Shown here one piece after another: positions 36,601 through 46,276 of a stretch of DNA of 64,000 bases; position 1 is the first letter of the stretch; each line of letters begins with the position of its first letter. The stretch comes from Vigna angularis. Its lineage: Eukaryota; Streptophyta; Magnoliopsida; Fabales; Fabaceae. A program made the translations under genes and the position numbers. The notes under the pieces were generated by a model. That model worked only from the letters and a program-made list of their open reading frames with translations, was not told the DNA's origin and searched no databases. The DNA lies in the NCBI RefSeq assembly GCF_016808095.1, contig NC_068971.1:12164501-12228500 (forward strand), in the 5' to 3' direction.

Positions 36601-39600
36601 TCTAAAGTGAGAGTGTCAAACCTTGGAGGAATAGCTATCAAGTGGCGAAACGTGTCTTCGTTGACCTCTCTTATACTTCTCATCTCATTCTCCTATATTT
36701 GTGGATGGGTTGTTGTTGCTTCCCTCCACATAAGCTTCTTAAGATTCTTTCTAGGGAATTTCTTCCTAAAATTGGCATATAAATGCCTTACACAAAATGT
36801 GTGTGCAACTCCAGGAAGTACATCTTGTACAGTTGGTAAGAGTCCCTGTGAATGAGTCAACAATAAGTTAGATAATATTTATTTCAAGTAATCGTTATAA
36901 GATAAGAGACAAAAAAATATAATGCAATTTACCTTGTGTTGATATGGTATCAATGTAAGTTTTGATGACAACTCAGGTCCACCTAGGTCTTCAATGAGTA
37001 GCTCCATAAATCATGTCCAAGTGTTCTTGTTCTCGACCTCTACTATGGCATATGCGAGTGGCATCATTTGACCATTTGCATCTTGAGCAACAGCAGTTAA
37101 CAACTCACCATGATGTTTGCCTTTCAAAAAGGCTCCATCAAGGCCATGATTGGCCTGCATGAGACAAAACTATCTTTGCATGCCTTGAGGCATGCGTAGA
37201 ACCTAAAAAATATTGGCTTTCCATCATTTTCCTCAACTTTGACCTTGATAGTGGACCCTGGGTTTCTTGCTAATAGCTCATGAGCATAATCACAAATTCT
37301 ACTATATTGCATAGTGAAGGACCATTCCACTTCGTCCGAAGCATAGGCTTTCGCCCTATAAGCCATATTTTTAGATATTGCTATGTTTCATTTCCTACTT
37401 ATTTTATCTTTAATGTCAACTCCCTTAACATTAGGATTCTCTCTAACTGTTTTTTCCAATTTTTTACTTAGACATTTTGCATTGAATAGGCCCAACTTGT
37501 GCTCCCTACTGCATGTGTGCATGTCCACCATAGTCCTCAATTGCCATTATCTACTGCCTCCATGTAACCAAAATAAGTCATCCAAGGACATTGTCCTTTT
37601 GCTCCCACACACTTAAGTCTTATTTTTTTCTTATCATTTTTAATAAATTTGAGATTTTTTCCATCCTCTAGTGCATAGGTTTTGATGGCATCCAAGATGT
37701 CTTGTTTCTGCCCAAAAACTGTTCCTACCTCCCACTTGAAATCAACCATATTTTTTGGCATAGTAAATGTAATAAAATTCTCATATCTCTCTTCAACATC
37801 ACTTTCTTCATCACTAATGTCAGGAGAAGTTAAGTCCTCAGATTCCCATTTATCATTGAATAAACTGGTATCAGTAATGTCATCTTCTTCCAAATCTGAC
37901 TCAGAAATAACACTGCAATCAACCTCCATATTACCAGAACTATCACTTTCTCTGAAGTCACACTGGACATTTATGTCTACTAACCCATCCATATTATTCA
38001 CCTCACCATTATCATCATCTGATGTACTCCATTCACGGACTTGCACTTCTATGTCCTCCAACTCTTCTACTTTTGTTCTCTTAGCCTCACCATCATTTAC
38101 TTTTGTCCTCTCAGCAAGTGCTTCATCAACTTCCATTGTTTCACCCTCAACATCATTTACTTTTGCCCTCTCATCATGTGCTTCATCAACTACTATTGTC
38201 TCCTCAACATCATTTGCTTTTTTCCTCTCATCATGTGATTCATCATCTTCTATTCTCTCACCCTCAAGATCATCTCCTTCATCAACTTCTACTATGTCAT
38301 CCTCAACATGACCTTTATCAACTTCTATTCTGTCACCCTCACTAACATCAACTTCTATTCTGTCACCTTCACCAACATCAACTTTTATCCTCTCACCATC
38401 ACCACCTACCCCCTCATCCAACTGTTCTGTGACACCACCATCTCCCATAGATTGCCTAAGACATACACCATCATTTGTGGCCTCACCAAACTATGAAGTT
38501 ACACCACCATTATCTTCTTGTGTCCTTTCATCCAACACTGCACACTCACCACCCTCATGCATCTCAGGTGCAACTTCCTCACCTCCTTCATGAACATTAT
38601 ATTCAATCATGTGAATAACATCAGGTTCAGACACAGTGTGCACAACATATAAATGAACCTAACCATTTAACCTAGCTAAATTGACCATATGCATGGCTCA
38701 TACGTCTTCACACAAGGCTTCTATCTTATCATCTAATACAGGACCACATCCAACAGAATACCACAAATCCTTAAATCCATCATACCCAAGCCCTTTTACT
38801 ACACTCACTACAACAAAGTAACTTCACAAGTCAGGGTCAAAATACATAGTATCACTTTCCCCTTCATGCTTGAGGCATCCTTCATTCACCAACTTCCCCC
38901 CATGGTGAATAACAACCTCTATATCATCCTCCATCACAGAAAACACAATCAACAATATTTTACACCTATAAATAAACGTAAAACGACAAAAAACACCAAA
39001 TATTAAAACATTCATCAACTGATAATGACAGCAGAAAAGGAACTTTAACTATGGGGGGCATGCGAGACCACAACCGCAATATGCATACAACACATTTTCG
39101 GACAACCCCAACCCCACATTCAAAAAAGCATGGCGAGATAACAACAAAAAGCACTGAATATTAAATTCATATCTATCTATAGTACAGATACTAACCTTCC
39201 ACGAAAATCCACACCAACCGCTTGCGATACACGTTGAAGGACTTCGCGATTCACGTTCAACCTTCAGATACCAACCCTTACCCCAATCATGAAGCTCCAA
39301 TGTCCTAATTTAGCAAATTTCATCTCCACTAACGACTTCGCGCAAGGTTGCGATACACTATGCTTCAGATTTTCTCTTCCCAATTAAAATTTCAATGAAC
39401 CCTAATTTGAAAATCTTTTAGAAACCCCAATTTTTAAAATGTTTCTTTTATAAAATGACACGTATAAGGGTTTCTTTTATAAAATGCCACGTATAAGAGT
39501 ATGTGCAAACAACCTTTCAAAAACAGTCCACATCAACATCACAAGTTATCAAAAACTTAACCTCATTAAGTTAATTTAACGGCAGGGGTCCAATTGAGTC

Positions 39601-39693
39601 AATTTTTTAATATAAAGAACCAAATTGGCAAAATCTATAAGACAGGATCTAACTGGAAAAACTCCACGTAAGGACTTCCGAAGGGGTTTAACC
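36600..39693 (-). mobile_element. MULE-B, truncated Mutator-like element
   Basis: Contains the 5' two-thirds of a mudrA-like gene related to that of MULE-A. The right terminus, read on the minus strand from about 39693, begins GGTTAAACCCCTTCGGAAG, laid out like other MULE ends here but with a different sequence. Homology with MULE-A stops near 36600, at the equivalent of the second exon's end, and I find no left terminus. It lies 180 bp from the left end of MULE-A. Confidence 0.75.
36620..38934 (-). pseudogene. mudrA-like transposase pseudogene of MULE-B
   Basis: Begins with a PB1-like domain (MEDDIEVVIHHGG, from 38934) that ends at a stop where MULE-A has Trp (TGG to TGA near 38828). A long Glu/Asp-rich linker follows (38448-37850) with degenerate repeats of 'ERIEVDEG' type, then the MuDR N-terminal domain (VDFKWEVGTVFGQKQD, about 37740). 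Then come pieces around the first catalytic Asp (near 37130, frameshifted, DGAFLKG readable) and one downstream exon (36847-36620, like FCVRHLYANFRKKF). The second Asp and everything after, including the Glu, SWIM finger and zinc knuckle, are missing or unreadable. Several stops occur in the linker. The 209-residue Ser-rich frame on the opposite strand is an antisense shadow of the acidic linker. Confidence 0.82.
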
Positions 39694-39872
39694 TAAATAT
39701 AAATTATTTGGCACGAAATATTTATTAATTTAACTATCAATTAATTTATGTCTCACAACTTAACCATCTTTTTATTAAAAATATTCCTCATGATTATGTT
39801 TCTTTGTTCATTAAATATTATTTAAGTGATCCCCAATTCTACATTTTACTATAGTTGGCATAGTTTAATTTT

Positions 39873-40065
39873 GGTTTAATACCTATTTTGGTCCCTCTTT
39901 TTGCAGGGTTTGTTCAAAGTTGTCCTCCTTTTTTTCAAAAGTTCACTAACATCCTACTTCTCGCAAAAACGATGCACGTTAGTCCTTTTTGCTTACGGCA
40001 TTAAAAAGACTAACGGCACAGCTGCCCAGCTGGCAAAAAACTGATGAGTTGTACAGTTTTGGTTG
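39873..40065 (+). repeat. MULE-A left terminal inverted repeat
   Basis: Pairs with 44904-45088. Shared blocks include GTTCAAAGTTGTCCT, CTCGCAAAAACGATGCACG, AAAAGACTAACGGCA and AAACTGATGAGTTGTACAG. The right copy lacks about 8 bases present here near 40020 (CAGCTGCC). Confidence 0.9.
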
Positions 40066-40123
40066 ACGTGTTAAATTGAATTGTTGATTCATCCTGAAAA
40101 CAAAGGGATTCATGGTTGTTTTT

Positions 40124-40267
40124 CCCAAATTTAAAAGCAAAGTTAGGGTTGTTGGTGATTCGTGCTACATTTGTTCTCAAATCTAAAAGCAAAGGTTAGG
40201 GTTCTTGGAGATTCGTGCTACTGTTGTTCCCAAATTTAAAAGCAAAGGGTTAGGGTTAGGGTTAGGG
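40124..40267 (+). repeat. ~53-bp tandem repeat upstream of the GRF gene
   Basis: Almost three copies of a unit that starts CCAAATTTAAAAGCAAAG (40125, 40178, 40230) and continues with GTTAGGGTT and GATTCGTGCTAC. It ends in three GGGTTA units just before the start codon at 40268, a short telomere-like string but not a telomere. It lies in the presumed leader of the GRF gene. Confidence 0.8.
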
Positions 40268-40769
40268 ATGACTTCATCACAAAGTTGTTCTTCCTGTTCG
40301 AAGGCAACGTCCAAAGGATTTTCGCAATCCTCACATGGTGCTGTTTCGAGGGGAGTTGGGATAACCCCTATTTGCCACTGTGGTGATATTGCTGTAATGA
40401 TATTGCTGTAATGAAAGTTGCCAGAACTTCAAGAAATACTGGGAGGAAATTTTGGGGATGTCGTCATTACAAGGTGTTTTGAATACCATAGTGACTTTTA
40501 TGTGTATTGGATTTTATGTGTTCATACATTTTTGTGTTCTTGGTGAATAATAGGGTGGATTTTCAACTAGGATGTCATGTAATTTTTTCAAGTGGTGTTC
40601 TGAGGACAACGCTGGTGATAGAGATGGTACAATTGTGAGACAAAGCAACATAATATGTGATCTGGAAAATAATGTCAAAGAGTTGCAGAGAAGGATAAAG
40701 TTCTTAGTTGGAGTTGTGTTTGTTGTTATTGTGTTGAACATTATGACATTGTGGCTGTGTTTAGCTTGA
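40268..40769 (+). CDS. GRF-type zinc-finger, coiled-coil, membrane-anchor protein (frame broken by a 14-bp duplication)
   Basis: Exon 1 is 40268-40473 and exon 2 is 40554-40769; the splice signals are AAG|GTGTTT and AATAG|GGTGG. The predicted protein has a Ser-rich N-terminus, a GRF zinc finger (CHCGDIAV, then NTGRKFWGCRHYKGG across the junction, then CNFFKWC), a short coiled coil (LENNVKELQRRI) and a C-terminal hydrophobic anchor. This is the domain order of the plant family often labelled 'At4g04775-like'. A perfect 14-bp tandem duplication of GATATTGCTGTAAT (40385-40398, 40399-40412) shifts the frame and makes an immediate stop. Discounting one copy, the two exons would encode 135 residues. 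GRF fingers bind nucleic acid in other proteins. Its place inside MULE-A, convergent with the transposase, suggests a transposon-encoded accessory protein or a captured host gene. Confidence 0.78.
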
Positions 40770-40909
40770 TCCTAGGTGTGCAATATGCAATGTATGTTTT
40801 GTTCATGTAATGGCTTAGGTGTTTAGCTTCATGTTTTGTTGATGTAATATCAGTTGGTGTTGTAATATGAGTGAACAATCTGAGTTTGTGCAATAAAGTT
40901 TGTTTTAGT

Positions 40910-41030
40910 CCCCCCTACGTTTTAAAAATGTTAAATGTGGTCCCTCTTTCCTTTAAAAATTGTTCATGGTGGTCCCTCTTTCCTTTAAAAATTGTTCAAG
41001 GTGGTCCCTAACGTATATGACTGTAATACA
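40910..41030. repeat. Tandem ~33-bp repeats with TIR-like GGTCCCTCTTT core
   Basis: Two and a half copies of TGGTCCCTCTTTCCTTTAAA followed by AATTGTTCA. The core resembles the GGTCCCTCTTTTTGC stretch of the MULE-A terminus. It lies between the two convergent genes. Confidence 0.65.
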
Positions 41031-41089
41031 TATTAAGGATACCTGGCAAAAAACAGATATAATTACATAATATCACTACTTCCAAATAT

Positions 41090-41270
41090 CACAACATAAT
41101 ATCACTACAACTATAATAACATATTTAATTAAAGTGCTTAATAGCACTACAAAATTAAAGTGCTTAATAACAATACAACATAAATAATTAAAGTGCTTAA
41201 TAAGAATACAACATACACAATTAAAGTACTTAATAAGAGTACAAAATACATCCAAATACATCCAAATTTT
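41090..41270. repeat. ~35-bp tandem repeats in the MULE-A inter-gene region
   Basis: Four to five imperfect units around AATTAAAGTGCTTAATAA(G/C)AATACAACATA, between the GRF gene and the transposase stop codon. This region should hold both 3' ends. Confidence 0.65.
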
Positions 41271-41279
41271 CAGTTAAAT

Positions 41280-44200
41280 CTATGGATCTTTTCTTCTAAT
41301 ATTTAACTTTTTCCTTCCTATTGGTTGAGTTAAATCTCGGATGGAATCTTGAGTTGGTTGTGGTGGGTGAGGAGATTGGGGACTTGATGGTTGTGAAGGT
41401 GCAAGGGGTTGTGAACTTTGTGCCTGTGCTGGTTCTGTTGGTTCTATGATGGCTAGACGTAAAGGGCACACTTTTTTGTTGTGTCCCACTTCACGGCAGA
41501 TGCTACATTTCTTTCGCTGCCCACCAACACTCATTTGAGTCTCATCCTTAGTTAGCTCCCATGGCTCCATTCTTATTTTTTTCTTTGGTCTCCCAAGTAT
41601 CTTCCTCTTAAGTGGTGGTAGTACATTAGGAGAACTAGTGTTTTCCCATAGGAGGTGGCCATTCACAGGATAGATGATGGACGCATATGCCTCTTCATAT
41701 GTGGATTTCCTGAACCAAATTGGTATAAAAGTTTTTGGGTCTACATTTGAATAGTTCATTGATGCAACTGCATGACAACATGCGATGCCACTGATCATCC
41801 ACTTCCTACAGCTACATTCTTCATTGTCCAGGTCCACTGTGAACTTGTTCCCAATAACTGAAACATGCCTAACCTCAAAAATTCTTCTTGCAGACCAGCT
41901 AAATAAATGAACATAAATAAGGCACATCAACAATTGGATATGAACATAAATAAGGCACAAGAACAATATTACCTTGGGATCCAATATCTTGACAAATTAA
42001 ATTCCTTCATAAGTCTTTTTTTGATCTTTGGACAGACATCAAAATCCATAAATGCCACCTTCGTTCTGTTCGTGGCCCATCTTTTCATCAAATACAGTCT
42101 AATATCCTCCAACATGGTTATAATGGGTTTTGCTCTGGCATGAACAAGAACACTGTTGAAACCTTCACTGATGTTGTTATCTAGAGTATCACACATTGCT
42201 TGAGTTCTGAACCTACTTCTTGACCAATACCTATTGCACAAGAATGAAGAAAATGGGTTACCAAACATGAGTAATGCAGAATCTTTGTGCATGTAAGGGA
42301 AACAATGTACCTTGGGGGAATGACTATGAGGTATTTATATGCTTCTTCATTCACTACTCTGATATTCAACATCTCTCTCTCCCAAGCTTGAGGGTATGTG
42401 CTTGTGGCAGCCCTCCACATCAAATTCTTCAATATCTGACCAGAAAATCTTTTCCTAAAGTTAGCATAAAGGTGCCTGATGCAGAATCTTTGTTCTGCCC
42501 TAGGCAAAAGCTCTTGGATAACTGGCACCAACCCCTGCCAACATCAATTTTTTAATCAAACACACATGATTAATAAAGTATGAATAATAAAATAATTTAA
42601 GTAGTGCATGTACCTTTTGCTGGTCAGACATCCACGTGTACGCCCCACAAACTTCATTGCCCCCAAGGTCTTCAACCAATAATTGCAAAATCCAGGACTA
42701 ACTATCTTTATTTTCGACTTCAACTACTGCATATGCAAGGGGTAGCATTTGCTCATTTGGATCCCTCCCAACAGCAATAAGCAGCTCTCTCTTATAAAGA
42801 CCTTTCAAAAAACACCCATCTAAACAGATAATGGGCCTACAACTAATAAAAATGTCCTTACATGCTTTAAGACAAACATAACATCTCTTGAATATGGACT
42901 GACCATTATCACTGTTCACTTTAACCTTAACCGTTGACCCTGGGTTACTTCTCAATACCTCATGTGCGTAGTCATAAATCCTTTGAAATTGTTCTTTAAA
43001 ATCCCCTTCACGTTGACTTGATGCCATTAACTTCGCCCTTCTTGCTTTAGAAATTGATACATTGGTGTTCCATTTCCTTAATGCTTTAGTATGTATGTCT
43101 TGGACCCTTATACTAGGATTCTCATGTAAAGACTTATCTATTTCATGACTCAACCACTTACTATTCATCATTTTAATGTTCAATTGTCTGCTGCAAGAAT
43201 GAACATCAACAATCTTCCTTAACTGCCAAATCTTGTGTGATGACAAATACCCACAGTAAGCTACCCATGGACACTTTTTTTGCCCACCCATGCATCTCAC
43301 CCTTACCCTACGGTTATTATTTTTTACAAACTTAAGAGCCCTCCTAACATGAATAGCATAGCTTCTAATGGCTTCCTTAAACTCATCCTTATCAGTAAAT
43401 ATAGTACCAAGTTCCCATTTGTAATCTAACATTGACTTCTTTTTCCCATATGTAGGAAAGGGACCTCTACTTGGTCTGTCCTCAGTGTCATCCTCCTCAC
43501 TTCCACTATTATCTGGAGTTAACAGCACATCTGACTCCCATTCATCATCTGACAATCCCCTACCATGTCCTTGTCCTTCGTTATCACTGTCTTCCATCCT
43601 GTATTCTGAATCACTATTGTCCAAATCAATACCCAAATCACCTACCTCCTCCAAGTTCTCTTCACCAATAATATGTGCTTCATCCTCAGTATCCACTTGC
43701 ACTTCTTCCTTACTGTGCAGTTCTACTTCTTCCTCACTGTGTAGTTCTACTTCTTCCTCACTGTGCAGTTCTACTTCTTCCTCACTATGCAGTTCTACTT
43801 CTTCCTCCACTCCACCCAGTTCCTCCACCTCCACTGCAGCCACTCCCTACACCTCCACTACACCCTCTTGGTTAACCTCCCTTCAACCACTTGCTCCACC
43901 CCCAGTACACCATCCTGCTCCACCTCCACGCTACCCTCTGTGTCAACCTGCACTCCATCATCTCTCTCCAAGTCACGACCACAGTCAAGAGGACCTTCCT
44001 CAACCTCCTGTTGCACTTCAACAAGACCTTCTACACCAACCTCAACCCCACTACCCTCACCACTCTCTGCAGGCCCTTGGCAAAGGTAAAGAATTTCATT
44101 CTCATTTTCTACAACCACTGCTTCGCTCACTTTATGTACAACATACAAGTTGACTTTCCCCAACAATTTTCCCACATTCATCATGTTCATAGCTCCTTTA

Positions 44201-44418
44201 TCGTCATATAGCTTATATAAAACATGTTCAATATTGTAATATAACTCATCTACTTCAATGTAACCCAAATCTTTAAGTAAACCTACTACTCCAAAATAGC
44301 TCCATGTATCGGGGTCAATGTCCCAATAACATATCTCCCCACCTATATAATTAAAGGGCACTTCCTTTATCAAGGTCCCACCATGGTGGACCACTACCTC
44401 AAACCTATCGTTAGACAT
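41280..44418 (-). CDS. mudrA-like transposase of MULE-A (four exons, with lesions)
   Basis: Cuts and pastes the element by a DDE mechanism. Exons: 44418-42614, 42534-42311, 42230-41973 and 41898-41280, joined by GT-AG introns with matching phases. Domain order: PB1-like N-terminus (FEVVVHHGG), a long acidic linker with VELHSEEE repeats, the MuDR N-terminal domain (LDYKWELGTIFTDKDEF), then the transposase core. The core has Asp in CLDGCFLKG, Asp in WMSDQQKG and Glu in NNISEGFN, so all three catalytic residues are present. A SWIM finger (CSCRKWMISGIACCH), a basic GRPKKK stretch and a zinc knuckle (CSICREVGHNKKVC) follow. Lesions: a frameshift plus a TAG near 43850 in the linker, and a stop where Trp is expected in ENKDSWSW (about 42703). 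As read, it is probably inactive, though sequencing error is possible. Ser/Pro-rich frames on the plus strand opposite exon 1 are shadows. Confidence 0.87.
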
Positions 44419-44903
44419 CCCTACACTGCAAATGGAAAAGGGGGACCACTCATTAACTTAAATTAACCCCATGGGACCAATTTCAACACCAAACGCCAGT
44501 ACTTTTTCAATAAACCCCCCAGCACGCGACAAATATAATCATATTTTAACCCATTCCACCCATTACAAAACAAATACAGAATCCACCCATTAAAGACAAC
44601 AACATAAGTAAGAACACTAATGCGATCAGTAACTATAACAACAACATAAGTAAGAACACTAACCTCACTAGCACTGACGAACGAACCACGCTCTTTGACG
44701 AACCACGAACTTGATTTCACCAATAATCAAAATCTGGACTTTTGGAAAGATGATTGTTGAACCCTAAATCACCCCGAAATCGCGAATTGATTTTACCCCA
44801 AATGTAATATCGCTTTAGTTAATCCTAAAATTATTTTTAACTATCTTTTAAGTCATTTTAAATTATTTTTTTTAACATATATAATGAAGTCACAGTGCCA
44901 TCA

Positions 44904-45088
44904 CAACCAAAACTGTACAACTCATCAGTTTTTTGCCAGCTCTGCCGTTAGTCTTTTTAACGTCGTAACAAAAAAGGACTAACGTGCATCGTTTTTGCGA
45001 GAAATAGAATGTTAGTAAATTTTTGAAAAAAAGAAGGACAACTTTGAACAGACCCTACAAAAAGAGGAACCAAAATAGGTATTAAACC
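44904..45088 (-). repeat. MULE-A right terminal inverted repeat
   Basis: Reverse-complement partner of 39873-40065, about 88 percent identical. It ends at the 9-bp duplication TTTAATTTT and should contain the transposase promoter, because the transposase reads away from this end starting about 490 bp inside. Confidence 0.9.
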
Positions 45089-45097
45089 TTTAATTTT

Positions 45098-46276
45098 CGT
45101 ATTATTTAAGCATCAAGGTTTGATTTTAATATTTTATGTAACAGTGAAAATTTGTCTTTTGCGCGTGAAAAACTTGGAGGCTTCGAACATCCCCAACAAA
45201 ATGTAATGATAGTGATGCCAAAGTCTTTCGTTTATAAGAAATAAGCTTAAGTATAAATTTTTCTGTATCCATAAAATATACATTTTTAATTTATACAAAA
45301 CCTTAATTGTATGCTTTTTTCAATTTAAAAAAAAATTAAGTTATTTTAGTTCAAGTAACTTTAATACATATATTACAAAATTTATTAATAATTGAATAAT
45401 ATATTAATGATAGAAAAAAAATAGTATTAGAAAATTAAAAAAAAAACAAATTTGTAACAACTTTTATAAGCACGAGTGTATTGGCAACACTATTTAACCA
45501 AAAGTAGATTTTTTGAACACAAGACTTTTTAAAAAAAGGAAAATTATATAATAATGTTATAAAAGAGACAATTTAGTTATGTTTTATTTTACAAATAAAC
45601 CAAATAAACATTCAAACTACATCTTCCCATTTTCAACTAGCAATTTAATCTATTATACACACACAGATATAGAATTTTAACTGTTTGAATTGTTCTTTCG
45701 AGAATGAACCTTTCACTATGCTAGTTCTAAAATTATGACAAACAAGAAAATGTAAAAGAGTGTATTACAAAAATATTACTAACACTTCTCAAGTTACAAG
45801 ACAAAGAAATGACGAGTCTTCGGGAGAAAAACAAAATAATTTCATCTACTAGACAGGGAAGGATATCTTGGGAGTGTCAGTGATTTGTCAAGGTGGTGGA
45901 ATGAAGATAAACAACTATCACAAGAAAAGGACCAATTTAATGACAAGGGAAAAGGTCAAAATGATTCCGATCACTTTCAACTAATACCTTACATTCTGAT
46001 TTATTTTTGTATAGCATTTTAAGTATTTAACCTAATGCAGTGTTGTAACAATTCAGCCTTCCCCATGAACTAATACACCCAATATCTCAACTTTCGGTGC
46101 TTCCCACTGCACAGCTCGTCCTGATAAAATTAATACACTCCAACTCGCACTCTCACCTCCGTCATCAAGAAACAACTGGTTCTTACCTTGTGTGATAAAA
46201 CAACAAAATCTCTTTCTCTACCACCAAAACAGATCTTGTCTATTCACGAATACAATATTCCAATGTGTACATTGCA
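45098..46276. other. AT-rich intergenic; 3' flank of the nine-exon gene
   Basis: No gene recognised. The 3' untranslated region and poly(A) site of the gene ending at 46277 should lie in the upper part, but I cannot place them. Confidence 0.4.

Larger units (their letters stand above)
39873..45088. mobile_element. MULE-A, structurally complete two-gene Mutator-like element
   Basis: 5216 bp. Both ends begin GGTTTAATACCTATTTTGG (left 39873, right reading inward from 45088). The inverted repeats run about 190 bp (39873-40065 and 44904-45088) at about 88 percent identity. The target duplication is a perfect 9-bp TTTAATTTT (39864-39872 and 45089-45097), diagnostic of the Mutator superfamily. Inside are two genes pointing at each other: a GRF zinc-finger gene near the left end (40268-40769, plus) and a mudrA-like transposase (44418-41280, minus). 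The convergent layout, each gene starting near its own inverted repeat, parallels maize MuDR. The clean duplication suggests a fairly young insertion, although both genes carry lesions. Confidence 0.93.

Noticed and set aside
37682..38311. A 209-residue Ser-rich open frame on the plus strand
   Set aside because: It is the exact antisense of the Glu/Asp-rich linker of the MULE-B transposase; acidic codons read as Ser codons on the other strand.
40246..40266. Three GGGTTA units resembling telomere repeat
   Set aside because: Too short, of TTAGGG rather than the plant TTTAGGG type, and part of a 53-bp tandem repeat in the GRF leader.
43485..44153. A 222-residue Ser/Pro-rich plus-strand frame
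   Set aside because: Antisense shadow of the acidic repeat linker of the MULE-A transposase.
45089..45097. TTTAATTTT flanks as chance A/T matches
   Set aside because: Kept as a real duplication because the two 9-mers abut the exact ends of the 190-bp inverted repeats on both sides.
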